Source of the DNA: Nothopassalora personata
Lineage: Eukaryota; Ascomycota; Dothideomycetes; Mycosphaerellales; Mycosphaerellaceae
Reading direction: 5' to 3'
Length of the DNA stretch: 64,000 nucleotides
Assembly: GCA_033816765.1 (NCBI GenBank)
Contig: CM066287.1
Coordinates: 62,001 to 126,000 of the forward strand
Made by a program: the position numbers and the translations under genes. The notes under the pieces were generated by a model. The model searched no databases, was not told the origin of the DNA, and saw only the letters and a program-made list of their open reading frames with translations. Positions 29,230 to 41,851 of the stretch are shown piece after piece; positions within the stretch are counted from its first letter, which is position 1; each line of letters starts with the position of its first letter.

Positions 29230-32200
29230 TATACCCTTATTTTAGCGCCTTACACTACCTTCGTAGGTACCTTATATTCGACTACTATACGTGTAGCCTT
29301 CGCGAATCCTTCCGCCGGCTTATACCGTCTTCGCTAACGCCTTATATTTAGCTACTATGCGCGTAGCATTCGCGAGTCCTTATACTAGCTCCTAGCTATT
29401 ATACTCTTCTAGCTAGCCCTTCTATCGTACTAGGTACTATACTTTACCCTTATACTTACGCTTTCCTAGTACTACCTCTACTTTATATTCCCCGTCCTTA
29501 TTAGCGAGGGCTATAGTGCCTCTATCCTTCTCGCTACCCGCGTACGGCTCGAGGAGGGATATATAGAATAAATTATAAATTCTTAAGTCGGCTAGCAGTA
29601 CTAGGCGGTACGCCTACGAACCGATAGTATCGATAATGCGGTACGGTCTAATAAACTTCGGACCTATCTTCTTCTTCGGTAATGCTAACCTTAGGTTCTT
29701 CGTAGATAATAAGACTATGTTGCCTACGCGATAGCTCTTAGCCTTATAAGTCTTATTATAGTAGCGAGTCTAATCGGCTACTACGATTTCCTAACGCTTC
29801 GTAAGCGTAGCGCCCATCTCTCGTATACGGTTAACTAAGTCTATCGCTACTAGTACCTCCCCTTCCCGGATCTCGCCTCGAGATCCTATAGGTGTTAGGG
29901 TAATCTTAGGTCTCTAACTATACGCTATTTCGAATAGGCTTATACGTAGCGTAGGGTAGACGCTATTATTACATACGAATTTAGTAATAGCTAGCTACTT
30001 CGCCTCCTCTATCTAGTTCTCGCTATAGTAATAACGGAGGTACTATTCTAAGGTTTAGTTTACCCTCTTAGTCTAGCCGTTAGTCTAAGGGTAGAAAGCT
30101 ATAGATAGCTTACGCTTTACCTACGCCTCGAAGTAGAAGTTACTCTAGAACTTACTCGTAAACACTAACCCGTAGTTACTTACTATACCCGCTAGTACAC
30201 TATAATGCCGTACGACTTCGTCTCGTAAGATCCTCGTAAGCTCCGCCGCTATGCATGTCTTAGTCGTAGGAATGTACAAGTTCATTTTAGAGTAGCGGTC
30301 GACGATTACTAGGATCGCATTATACACGCATTCTCCTCGCTTACTTAGCGGTAGGTCCGTAATAAAATCTATAGTAATTTCCTACTATAGACCGTCTAGT
30401 CTAGGTAGTAGCTATAGCTCGCCGTAGGGTCGATAGCGCCTCGCCTTCGAGGTCTAATAAGCCCTACAGTTTCTAACATACTCCCTTATATCCTTACTTA
30501 GTAATTCCTACTAGTAATAACGTCGTAGTAGCTCTTTAGTCTTTACCTTACTAAAGTGCCCTACTAGTAGGTCGTTATAATATATGTAGAGTAGCTATGC
30601 TCTTACTATATAGTCTTCGGGTACTATAATCGCGTTCCCGCGATAGACTAACCCGTCTTTTATATACTAGTCCTTAGCGTCCCCTTTGCTAGGCGCCTAC
30701 GATAAGTATACGACGTACCTATCGTCTCTCCCCTATACGATTTTTATTAGTAGTGTAAGCAGTTTACCTAGGCCGCCCTATATTATTATAGCGTACACTC
30801 TTACTAGTAGCGATCGGGTCCCCTACGGCTCGTAGGCTACTACTACTATCGTCGTCGCCTTATCCTATATCTTCTCGTAGGTAGCGGTTACGCGCCTTAC
30901 TATAGGCTCGTCCTCTCTTAATAGGGATTCCTTCTAGAAAGATAGCTTACTTTATAGCGTAGGAAGCAAGTTCGACGTCTACTGCGCTACGCGTACGTAG
31001 TTACTACGTCGCGATAGCGTATCGGCTAGGTTACTCTTCCCCGACCTATACTCTACTACGAAGTCGAAAGATTATAGAAACGTCGCTTATCGAGCTTACC
31101 TCCCGTTTAGCTACTTTACTATTATAAATCCCTATAGGTTCGTATAGTCGACTAGTACCTAAACCGTATACGATACGCCTTCGAGGTACGGTCGCTAATG
31201 CTTAAATGCCTCTACTACTACTAGTAGCTCTTAGTTATAGGTCTTATAATTGCACTCGGTAGGTATTATCTTACGAGAATAGAAGGCAATTAGATGCTAC
31301 TTAGTCCTAAATAGCTAAGAGATAATGCCTACAATCGCAAAACCTAAGGCATCCGTCTTAACCCTCGTACGTAACGAAGGATCGAAGTGCCTTAGGATAG
31401 GTGCTCCGAGGAACCTAGCTTTTAGCCGTTAGAACGCTTACTCCTCGTAAGCGGACTATATAAGAGGCCCTTACTTCTTGCTATTCTTACATCCCTTTAG
31501 TAGGTCTATTAATAGCTTTGCAATCCTCGAGTACCCTTCGATAAAGCGCCTATAGAAGTTATAGAATCCTAGGAAGGATTAAACCTTATAAAAACTCGTA
31601 GGCGTAGGCTATTCCTTGATTACGGCTACCCTACTCCTATCTATCGATACGCCTACGACGCTTACGATAAATCCTAGGAACTCGGCATTCTCCTAGAAGA
31701 AGCTATACTTCTTTAGGTTCGTAAATAGGGCGAACTTTCGTAGCCTCTCTAGTACCGCGCGTACGGCTCGTACGTGCTCCTTACGCGTTACGCTATAGAT
31801 AAGGATGTTATCTAGGTAGACTACGTAGATGTTATCTACTAACCTAGTAAGGGCCTTATTAATATACCCCTAAAAGGTAGCTAGTACGTTAGTTAACCTA
31901 AAAGGTATAACTAAGTACTCGTAGTAACCGTATCGCGTACGAAACGTAGTCTTCCACTCGTCTCCTCGCTTAATAGGAATACAGTAGTAGGCATCCTATA
32001 GGTCGATTATAGTAAAGAGCCTAGCGCCCTATAGCCTATCTAAGGTCTTACTAATTAGGGGCAGTAGGTACCGGTTCTTTACTATAATCTCATTTAGGCC
32101 TCTATAATCTATATAGAGCCTAAGAGTACTATTCTTCTTTAGCACGAATAGGATAGGCGCACCCGCCTCGCTTACGGATCGCCTAATCTACCCCTTCTCT

Positions 32201-33604
32201 ATTGCTTACGTAAGGTACTCCTTTAAGGCCTCTAGCTTAGTTAAGGACTAGTAGTATAGCGGCTTAAAAGGGAGTTTCTTTCCTTCTACGAGATTAATCG
32301 CATGCTTAACCCCGTTAGGCATCTTACGCTTCGCCTACTTATTAGGTACATATATATCTCGGAAGTCTATAAATTCTTTAGGCTACGAGGGGCCCTCTCC
32401 TTCGGGTACTACTATAGTAATAGCCCGAACACTTATCGTATAAACCTACTTTAAGCTCTCGAGATCCTTAAGGAACTCGCGTACGTTACGCTACTAAATC
32501 GTAGGCGTCTCTATACCGTAGTACTACTAGTTATCCTTATCGGCCTTTACTATCCGATTACGATACCGCTAGGGTCTACCTAAAATAACTAACGGCCTAC
32601 CTATAGGCGCTACATAGTAGATAGCGTCGCTTACGCGCTCTACTCCTACATCGTTAGCTAGTCGTACGTAAACCGTATAGGCGCCGTAGTAATGCCCCTA
32701 GTCCTACGCGTACGACTCTAGATTTAGAACCTTTATACTACTAATAGGCTATATCTAGTATCGGAGTATATACTCGTACGATACTAAGCTTAAATCTATA
32801 CCGTTATCTAGAAGAAACGTAGCCTCGCGAAAGCCCTTACGCGTCTCGACGGCGCCTCGTAAGTAACGCGCTAGACTCGTATCGACTTGCCTTAAGGGGT
32901 CTATATAGAAACTCGGACTTAGGAGCGACCCTTACCTAGTCCTCTACCTTTTCCCTATTCGCCCTTCTTAGTTAAAGCCTCGACAGTTTCTAACCTACGA
33001 ACCGCTTACGCGTCGCGGTCTTTCTATAGGTATCTATTCCGGTACTCCGTCTTATAGTAACCCTTCCTACCGTAGCTATAGTACTCTACTTTCGACTTCT
33101 AGCTAGTTAAAGACGAGCTACCGGCGTCTCGCTACTAACTCGTACCTAAGGCGCCCGGTACTTAACTCTACTTCTATTACTTTAGGCGATCGACCCGCTT
33201 ATGTACGCCCTTAGCTTTACGCTTACGACGTATATACTACCCGCGGTCGTGCCCTCCGCTACTACCTCGGCGCTTAGTACTTTGAATACGCGAGGCTAGG
33301 ACTACTAGGTCTTCTCTAGTCGTAGGGATATTATAGTAGCTAACGATAGCGGACCGTAAGCGAGGCGTAAGCTTCGCTAGTAGGTACCGTATACGTTATG
33401 CTTCCGAGTAGTCGCCTAACTAGTCCTCTATAACATCTAGCTTAGTCGTAAACTATCGCGCTATCTAGTTATCCTTCTATCTCGTAACCTCGTACTCTAA
33501 CATAACGTTAAGCACGCGATTTATAGGATCGCCGTATACGTCTCGGTAGAACTCCTTAAAGTCCTAGTATATATACCCTATAAGGTTAACGGCGCTATAG
33601 TTAG
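29230..33604 (-). pseudogene. pol and part of gag of chromovirus B
   Basis: Minus-strand remains in order from right: gag (33000-33604, continued at 40188-40690 beyond element A), protease (about 32750-32950), reverse transcriptase (about 31700-32260), RNase H (about 31050-31450), integrase (about 30050-30700, where 30145-30327 is still open and reads V-I-V-D-R-Y-S-K) and a chromodomain (about 29440-29650). Trp codons appear as TAG throughout, as RIP predicts. The chromodomain places it in the chromovirus lineage. It cannot encode active protein. Confidence 0.85.
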
Positions 33605-33800
33605 TGTAAGGGGTAGCCTAGTAGCTAACCCTTATATGTAGCCTTACATATAACATGCGGTCGCGACCGGCTACTAAGCCGCACGTAACACGTATACGTA
33701 CACCTTACGACGCGCGGTGCGTCTTAAACAAAAGGTAAGAATTAGTTCATCTACGACTAGTAGGTCGTAGGCGTACTATACATTGCGACATCCCTTAATA
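33605..33800 (+). repeat. 5' LTR of chromovirus A
   Basis: Begins TGTAAGGGGTAGCC and ends CTTAATA (ACA changed to ATA). Contains the self-primer sequence AAGAATTAG at 33737-33745. Confidence 0.9.
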
Positions 33801-33812
33801 GTTCTAATTCTT
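33801..33812 (+). promoter_or_regulatory. self-primer binding site of chromovirus A
   Basis: CTAATTCTT at 33804-33812, three bases after the LTR, is the exact reverse complement of AAGAATTAG at 33737-33745 inside the LTR. Tf1/sushi-type elements prime reverse transcription by folding the 5' end of their own RNA onto such a site; I infer the same here. Confidence 0.7.
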
Positions 33813-33859
33813 CTCTTCGTTACAATCTATACACGCTATAGAGTCCGAACGCGACGACA

Positions 33860-36800
33860 GTAGCGCTACGCCTACGGCTCCCCTAAGCCCTAGGGCCTAG
33901 TAATAAGCGAGGCGTATAGCCTTAGTCGTAAGGAGGGATGCCCTTCGGGTAGAGGTTAAGGAGAAGGGGATATAGAGGGAGATTGAATAGTTAGAGATCT
34001 TACGGAACGTAAGCGTGCCGCCGGCGGACCCTTAGGGCGAATCTAGCGGAGAACCATCCCCTACTCCCCCTCCTCTATCTATAGTAACTAACGATAATAT
34101 CGTAGCTCGAGGCGCGGCCGCATCGTATACGACACGTTTACGTCTTAAAGAACCTACGCCTTTTAGAGGGGACTCGATTAAGAAAGTACGGGTATTCCTA
34201 AGGGAGCTCCCTCTTATCTTTACCCTCTTAGGCGGCACGTATGCGACGAACGAGTTAAAGGTCCTATATAGGGTTATGTACCTAAGCGGAGAGGTAAGTA
34301 AGCGATAGTACGCTAACTATAGCGTCCTTAACCTTAAAGGGTATATATACTAGGACTTTAAGGAGTTCTATCGAGACGTATACGGTAACCCTATAAACCG
34401 CGTGCTTAACGTAATGTTAGAGTATAAGGCGGTAAAATAGAAGGATAACTAGATAGTACGTTAGTTTACGACTAAGCTAGATGTTATAGAGGATTAGTTA
34501 GGGGACTATACGGAGGCGTAACGCGTGCGACATATACTCGCTAAGCTTACGCCTAGCCTACGGTCCGTAATCGTTAAGTTTTATAACATTCTAATAACTA
34601 GAGAGGAACTAGTAATCCTAGCTTCGCGCATTAAAAGCACGGAGCGTAGTAGCGGAGGGCACGACCGCGGGTAGTATAGTCGCCGTAGGCGAGAGACTAA
34701 GGGCGACTAAGGGCGAAGCGATCGTAGCTCGAAGTAGTAGAAGTATAGTTAGGCGTCGCGCGACCCGGGTACGAGTTACTAGCGGGACGCCGGCGGATCG
34801 TCTATAACCTTCGATAGGACTAAAGCGGAGTGCTATAGATACTATAAGAAGGGTTATATTAAGACGGATTACCCGAATAGGTACCTATAGAAGGACCGTA
34901 ACGCGTAAGCGGTTCGTAGGGTAGACGCTACGAAGGCTCTAACTAAGAAGGGCAGCGACTAGGGAAAAGGTAGAGGACTAGAAGTAGGTCGCTCCTAAGT
35001 CCGAGTTTTCCTAAAGTCGACCCTTTAAGGCGAGTGGATGTGTATCTAGCGCGTTACTTACGAGGCGCAGTCGAGACTCGTAAGGGCTTTCGCGAGGCTA
35101 CGTTTCTCCTAGATGACTATACCAATCTTAGCCTAGTGTCGTAGAAGTATATACTCCGATATTAAATGCAACCTATTAATAGGGCAAGGCTACCGAAGTT
35201 AGAGTCGTATACGTATAACCTAGGGTATTACTACGGCGCCTTTACGGTTCGGCTACGACTCGCTAATAACGCGGGAGTAGAGCGCGTAAGTAACGCCATC
35301 TACTACGCGGTACCTATAGGTAGGCCATTAGTAATTTTAGGTAGACCCTAGAGGTACCGTAATCGGATCGTAAAGAGCGATTATAAGGACTAGTAGTACT
35401 ACGGTATAGAGACGCCTACGATTTAGTAGCGTAACGTACGCGAGTTCCTTAAGGATCTCGAGAGCTTAAAGTAGGTTTATGCGATAAGTGTTCGGGCTAT
35501 TACTATAGCAGTACCCGAAGGAGAGGGCCCCTCGTAGCCTAAAGAATTTGTAGACTTCCGAGATGTATACGCACCTAATAAGTAGGCGAAGCGTAAGATG
35601 CCCGACGGGGTTAAGTATGCGATTAATCTCGTTAAAGGAAAGAAACCCCCTTGTAAGCCGCTATACTACTAGTCCTTAACTAAGCTAAAGGCCTTAAAGG
35701 AGTACCTTACGTAAGTAATGGAGAAGGGGTGGATTAGGCGATCCGTAAGCGAGGCAGGTGCGCCTATCCTGTTTATACTAAAGAAGAATAGTACTCTTAG
35801 GCTCTATATAGACTACAGAGGCTTAAATGAGATTATAGTAAAGAACCGATACCCCCTGCCCCTAATTAGCGAGACGCTAGATAGGCTATTAGGTTCTAGG
35901 TTCTTTACTATAATCGATTTAAAGGACGCCTACTATCGTATCCCTATTAAGCGAGGCGATAAGTGGAAGACTACGTTTCGTACGCGATACGGACACTACG
36001 AGTACCTAGTAATGCCGTTCGGGTTAACTAACGCACTAGTAACCTTTTAAGGGTATATTAATAAGGCGCTAACCGGCTTAGTTAATGACATTTACGTAGT
36101 CTACCTAGATAATATCCTTATCTATAGCGAGACGCGTAAGGTACACGTACGAGCCGTGCGCGAGGTACTTACGAGGCTACGGAAGTTTACTCTATTCGCA
36201 AACCCTAAGAAGTGTCACTTCTTCTAGGAGAGTATAGAGTTCCTTAGGTTTATCGTAAGTGCCGTAGGCGTGTCGATAGATAGGAGTAGGGTAGCCGCTA
36301 TCGAGGAATGGCCTACACCTACGACCTTTTATAAGGTCTAGTCCTTCCTTAAGTTTTATAACTTCTACCGGCGTTTTATAGAAGGATACTTAAGGGTCTA
36401 TAAGCCCCTAACGGACCTACTAAAGGGATCTAAGGACGGTAAGAAGTAGGGCCCTCTTACGTAGACCTTAAGCGAAGAGTAGGCGTTTCGATAGCTTAAG
36501 GCCGGATTCTTAGGTGTACTAATACTTAGGGACTTCGATCCTACGCTACGTACGCGAGTCGAGACCGACGCGTTAGGTTTTGCGATCGTAGGTATTATAT
36601 CCTAATTGTTTAGTACTAAGTAGTATCCTATCGCGTTCTATTTACGTAAGATAATACTAGCCGAGTGCAACTACGAGACGTACGATTAGGAGCTACTTAT
36701 AGTAGTTAAGGCTTTTAAGCATTAGAGGCTATACTTAGAGGGCGCTACGTATGCGGTACGAGTACTAGTCGACTACGCTAACCTATAGGGCTTTATAATA

Positions 36801-38620
36801 GTAAAGTAGCTAAATGGGCGGTAAGCTCGATAGGCTACGTTCCTATAGTCTTTTAATTTTGTAGTAGAGCATCGGCCGGGTAAGACTAACCTAGCCGACG
36901 CGCCTTCGAGACGTAGTAACTACGTAGCTATAACGTAATAAACTTCGAACTTACTACCTACCTTATAAAGTAAGCTATCTTTCTAGAAGGAGTCTCTAGA
37001 AGGGATAAGCGAGCCGACGGTGAAGCGCGCGCTTACTACCTACGAGGCGATATAGGACGACATAGGCGCGGTAATAGTAGTGCGGAGAGGTAACCTTCCC
37101 TATTAAGATAAGCCGTCGTTACTATTAGTAGTATACGCTATAGTAATATAGGGTTAAGCTTATAGCTCGACGGGTAAGTTAATCCTACTCTTAATAAAGA
37201 TCGCGTAGTAGTAAGACGACTAGTATGTTATATACTTAGCGTAGGCGCTAAGCGCGAGGGACGCTAAGAGATAGCATGTAAAGGATAACCTTATGTACTA
37301 CGGAGACGCGATCGTAGTACCTAGGGATCACGCAATTAGGTCGTATCTAATTTGTATATACTACGACGACGTCCTCGCGGGTTACTTTAGAAGGACTAAG
37401 ACTAAAGAGCTATTACGACGTAATTATTAGTAGGACTCACTTAGTACGGACGTAAAGCAATACGTCTAAGCCTATAGAACCTACTAGGGTTCGAAGGCTA
37501 AATGCTATCGACCCTATAGTAGGCTATAACCGCTTCCTAGACCGGAGCGGCCGTAGTAGGAAATCACTATAGATTTTATTACGGACCTACCTCTAAGTAC
37601 GCGAGCCGGTTGCGTGTATAATACGATCCTAGTAATAGTTGATCGCTACTTAAAAATAAGCTTGTACATTCCGACGACAAAGACTTACATAGCCGTAGAG
37701 CTTACGAGGCTCCTACGAGACGAAGTCGTACGACACTATAGTGTCCCGTTAGGCATAGTAAGCGACCGAGGTCCGGTCTTTACTAGTTAGTTTTAGAGTG
37801 ACTTCTACTTCGAGGCGCGTGTAAAGCGTAAGCTATCTACGGCCTTTTACCCTTAGACTAACGGCTAAACTAAGAGGGTAAACTAAACCCTCGAACAATA
37901 TCTTCGTTATTACTATAGTAACAATTAAACTGAGTGGGCTAAGTAGCTTACAGTTACTAAATTCGTAGCTAACAATAGCATCTACCTAACACTACGGATG
38001 AGTCCGTTCGAGATAGCGTACAGTTAGCGACCTAAGATTACCCCTATACTAACTAGATCTTAAGACGAGACCTAGGGGGGGAAGTACTAGTAGCGGTAAT
38101 AGCTACGAGTCGCATGCGAAAACTACGCGCTACACTCGAGGAGCGATAGAAGGCTATAGTAGAAAGCTAGGCTCGCTACTATAATAAGATCCACTAAGCT
38201 AAGACCTACCGCGTAGGTAACTTAGTCCTATTATTAACGAAGAACCTTAAGTTAGCAGTACTAAAGAAGAAGATAGGTCCGAAGTTTATCGGCCTATACC
38301 GCATTACGGACGCTGTCGGTTCGTAGGCGTACCGCCTAGCGCTACTAGCCGACTTAAGGCTCTATAACATCTTCTATATCTCTCTCCTTAAGCCGTATAT
38401 TGGTAGCGATAAGGATAGACCCGTACCCGCTCTAGCTAATAAGGACGGAGAGTATAAGGTAGAGGTAGTGCTAGATAGGCGTAAGCGTAAGGGTAAGCTA
38501 TAGTATCTAGTCTAGTAGAAGGACTAGCTAGAGGAGTACAATAGCTAGGAACCGGCGGAGGGCCTCGCGAATGCGGATCGCATAGTAGCCGACTATAAGG
38601 CGTTAAGGAGAAGCAAATAA
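33860..38620 (+). pseudogene. gag-pol of chromovirus A
   Basis: Plus-strand remains: gag with a zinc-knuckle relic (about 34830-34880, C-Y-R-Y-Y-K-K-G-Y where Tyr stands for Cys); protease (about 35090-35200); reverse transcriptase (about 35650-36250, with 35718-36050 open and showing L-Y-I-D-Y-R-G-L-N and [11 protein letters not shown]); RNase H (36500-36900); integrase (37360-38150); and a C-terminal chromodomain (38430-38600, E-Y-K-V-E-V-V-L-D). Stops are mainly TAG at Trp positions. The same order is seen in B, D and F. Confidence 0.88.
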
Positions 38621-38762
38621 GACTAGTATAGGAGTACTAGAGCATAAATAAAACTTTTCTTAACTATAAATAAAACAAAAGCTAAAGAGTAGCGCGCCTA
38701 CTAGGGGCTACGTAGAGTAGTAGTAGGCGAGGAGCCCGCGAGTAGCGTATGAGGCGAGCGCC

Positions 38763-39484
38763 TTAGTTGTCGTCGTCGCGTAGTAACTTAGGTAGGAATG
38801 CCTAGTCGGCGGCGGTAGTATCGATGTTCTACGCCTATAGGAACTAGGACTACAGTTAGTAGGGTACACGTATACGAGGAACATGCGACTTACGGCGCGG
38901 CCGAGTTCGAATAGCCTATTAAGGGCGCGGTTCTACTCCTACTAGAGCGCGAGGGCTACGGCGGCGGGGGCGGCGGCAGTAGTAGCGGCGGCGGGGGCAC
39001 GTATACGGGTCTCCCCGGTACGCTTGTGCTTATAGGCATTAAACTGCCTAATGGCCTATAGAAAGGGTTAGCCGAAGCATAGGAGACGTACTAGAGCCCC
39101 CCCCCGCGAGTAGTAGTCGACTCGTAGGAGCGAAGTAGCGACTTACCTCCGTAATGTCGTTACCTAGCTAGGCACATAGGCGGATCTACTCTACTAGCTC
39201 CTACTACTAGAGGTCTATAGGCGCCTAGCCTATTATAGCCGTAAGGAAGTCGCGCTAGGAGCGCGCGGCGCGTAGGCGGCTTACTAGCGAGGCGATAGCG
39301 TAGCTAGTATTAGGCGCGTACTTGTGTCTATTACGCCTATAGCGGCCGCACTTCTTTAGGAGCTCGCCGGTAGTAACACTATTACAGTTATCGGCTTCGT
39401 CTAGTAAGTAGTTAGTATACGAATCGTAGGCGGCGCGCGTAGAGACTTACCCTTAACGAAGTATAGGAGGTACCGTATACACAT
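38763..39484 (-). pseudogene. antisense four-exon accessory gene in chromovirus A
   Basis: Opposite strand to A, between the chromodomain and the 3' LTR. Exons 39484-39451, 39400-39147, 39055-38894 and 38834-38763 join to 174 codons, about 173 aa. Exon 1 (34 nt), exon 2 (254 nt) and intron 3 (59 nt) have exactly the lengths found in element B; exons 3 and 4 differ only by whole codons. Donors are all GTAAGT. Branch points TACTAAC (intron 1), GCTAAC (intron 2) and TACTAAC (intron 3) are kept. The protein starts M-C-I-R-Y-L-L-Y-F-V and shares C-N-S-V-T-T-G-E-L-L-K-K-C, R-L-R-A-A-R-x-W-R-D and N-R-A-L-N-R-L-F-E-L-G-R with the B copy. TAG codons sit where Trp is likely. Function unknown. Confidence 0.78.
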
Positions 39485-39991
39485 GTTAATCCTCTACGAG
39501 AGCTTAGTAGCGGGCGAGGGCGTTAGTAGCTACGAGGGTAATGCTAGTCGCTTACGATCACTAGGCGTTCTAGGTACGTCGCGTACTAGAGCCGCCTAGC
39601 GGCGCTCGTCCTCTAAGGCGCTAGTAGTACTATCGCTACTAATACTACGGAAGGAGGCGGAGCGGCTAGAGGACGGGGGCGAGGTAGACATAATAATGAT
39701 AATGCTAGCGAGGCGCTTACGGTAAGGGTACGGTGCGGGTACGTAGTAGTAGTATAGCGGAGGTAGTGCGCTAGGGAACGTGCTAGAGAATAGGGCTAGG
39801 TTAGGCTAGAGTTTTATACCCCTAACTAGCTACGTCGGTATAGTAACTAAGCCTTACTTACCTACACCTACATAACGACACGTACGTAACCCGCATGTAG
39901 GCCGTATAGTAACTATAGTTCTAGAAGTACGTAGGAACCTCTACGTAGTAACTAGCGAGCTAAGGATAGCTCGCACGGGAGGGGAGGCAAT

Positions 39992-40187
39992 TATAAGGGG
40001 TAGCCTAGTAGCTAACCCTTACATATAGCCTTATATGTAACATGCGGTCGCGACCGGCTACTAAGCCGTACGTAACACGCATACGTACACCTTACGACGC
40101 GCGGTACGTCTTAAACAAAAGGCAAGAATTAGTTCATCTACGACTAGTAGGTCGTAGGCGTACTATATATTACGACATCCCTTAACA
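39992..40187 (+). repeat. 3' LTR of chromovirus A
   Basis: 196 bp, same length as the 5' LTR, with scattered C-to-T and G-to-A differences. Ends CTTAACA. Confidence 0.9.
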
Positions 40188-40701
40188 GTTAGTATACTAT
40201 TGCTCGCTTACCTCTCCGCTAAGGTACATAACCCTATATAGGACCTTTAATTCGTCTATCGCGTATATAGTACCTAAGAGGGTAAAGATAAGTAAGAGCT
40301 CCCGAAGGAATACCCTTACCTTCCTTATCGAATCCCCTCTAAAAGGCGTCGGCTCTTTTAGACGCGGTCGCGTCGTATACGCTATAGCTACGCCTCGTAC
40401 TACAATATTATCGTTAGTAGTTATAGAGATAGAGGTAGGGGTTATAGTAGGGAGGTAATCTTCTCTCCTCCCTCCTATACGCTCTAGAGGCGGTACGCTT
40501 ATAGCGCGTAAGATCTCTAGCCGCTCGATCTCCCGCTATATCTCTTACTCTTTAATCTTAGCCCGTAAGGCCTCTCTTCTCGTAACTAAGGCTACACGAC
40601 GCGCCTACTACTATGCTCTAGGGCTTAGGGGCGGCGTAGGCGACTCGCCGTCGTGTACGTCGCGATCGGGCTCTATAGCGTGTATAGATTATAACGAAGG
40701 G

Positions 40702-40713
40702 AAGCTTTAGAAC
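40702..40713 (-). promoter_or_regulatory. self-primer binding site of chromovirus B
   Basis: On the minus strand, CTAAAGCTT (40702-40710) lies three bases after the 5' LTR and is the exact complement of AAGCTTTAG inside that LTR (40786-40794). The geometry is as in element A but with a different core sequence. Confidence 0.7.
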
Positions 40714-40911
40714 TATAAGGGCCGTAAGGCTATAAGGGGATGTCGTAATGTATAGCACGCCTACGATCTTCTAATTGTAGATAAACTAAAGCTTACTTCC
40801 TTCTATTAACGCTATACGCGTCTCCTAGTGTACGTATACGCGTTACGTGCGGTATACTAAGCCGGGTATAGCCGCATTACATATAAGGGTTAGCTATAGG
40901 CTATCCTTACA
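40714..40911 (-). repeat. 5' LTR of chromovirus B
   Basis: 198 bp, pairs with 27442-27639. Outer end TTACA. Confidence 0.85.
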
Positions 40912-41204
40912 TTATATTCCTTAAGTCTATCTCTTTAATATTAATACCTAGGTCCTTCTTAAAGTCCTTCTATAGTACACTCTTTATTATTAAGTTAAAG
41001 AGGCGGTTCGTAATATAGTATAAAAAATCTATAGCCAGGGGCTAGAGATTCTATAGTAAGCTAGAGTCTACTATTATGTCTCGTTCTAGGGCTAGTCTTA
41101 AAAGAGAGATAAGTTAAGTTACGTAGCGGTATTCTTTAGAGAGGCTAAAGCGAGCTAAGCGAAGATAAATAATTAGGATAAGAGTATATTCCAATTAGTA
41201 AGAT
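40912..41204. other. RIP-mutated sequence, unassigned
   Basis: Low in CpA and TpG like its neighbours. No motif or repeat partner recognised in the window. Confidence 0.35.
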
Positions 41205-41431
41205 AGTAACATAAGTTAAACGTATCGAAACTATAAGGAATTCTTAGCGTTCCTAAATATAAAGGAGATTCGTAGATCTCGGTAATTAGTCTAATTATTC
41301 TAAGTATAAGTAGCCTAATTAGTCTAAGTATAAGTAGTCTAATCGCCCTAAGTCTAAGCGCTTAGGTAGGATAAGTTACGTGCTTGTCTCGTTATTATAA
41401 TTCTAGGGTCTATAGGAATCATTCCGTAACA
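41205..41431 (-). repeat. LTR fragment of the F family
   Basis: Matches about 58,700-58,927 of the F-family LTR and ends at the same CCGTAACA terminus. It is out of order with the next fragment. Confidence 0.75.
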
Positions 41432-41536
41432 ATAGTATCGTTTACGGTCTAAGGTTATCGGGCTCTACTTACTTTACTAGGGGCGGGTGTTCCCCGTTTA
41501 CTCTATCGGTCTCCTATCGTATAGGGCGTTTAAAGC

Positions 41537-41790
41537 TATTAGGTTTAGTATAACCTAATAATATTATAAGTTAAGAAGATAAGCTTAATCGGTTTTATTC
41601 TCGGGCTAATAAGACGTCGAGGGAGAGTAATAAAGTAGTAGTTGTCTTAGTCTTATAAAGACTTAAGAAACAATATAGTAGAGGTTAGGTTACGGTATAT
41701 TCTAAATAGTAATATTAAATAGTAAGTTAAACGCCTTAAAACTGTAGGGGATTCTTAGCGTTCCTAAATATAAAGGAGATAGCATTACTA
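41537..41790 (-). repeat. second LTR fragment of the F family
   Basis: Starts TATTAGGTTTAGTATAACCT like 58524 onward and ends inside the LTR at TAAAGGAGAT. The ~105 bp separating it from the first fragment are unassigned. Confidence 0.75.
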
Positions 41791-41851
41791 TACTTATAGA
41801 TTACTAAGTTACTAGTAAGTGAGTAATTATAGATTACTAAGTTACTAGTAA

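Larger units (their letters stand above)
33605..40187 (+). mobile_element. Ty3/gypsy chromovirus A, RIP-mutated, inserted into chromovirus B
   Basis: 6,583 bp with 196-bp LTRs (33605-33800, 39992-40187) and a perfect 5-bp target duplication GTTAG (33600-33604, 40188-40192). A polypurine tract, GGGAGGGGAGGCAAT (39977-39991), precedes the right LTR. It sits in the gag of B, which has the opposite orientation, and belongs to a related subfamily. Confidence 0.92.
27442..40911 (-). mobile_element. Ty3/gypsy chromovirus B, RIP-mutated, split by chromovirus A
   Basis: LTRs of 198 bp each (27442-27639 and 40714-40911). A polypurine tract (minus strand AGAAGGGGAGGCAGT, 27640-27654) abuts the left one, so transcription runs right to left. 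The body is interrupted at 33604/40188 by chromovirus A with a 5-bp target duplication. Flanking bases (TCTAT left, TTATA right) do not match, and the left flank is an old element C copy while the right flank is something else. A later rearrangement at one side is likely. Confidence 0.85.
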
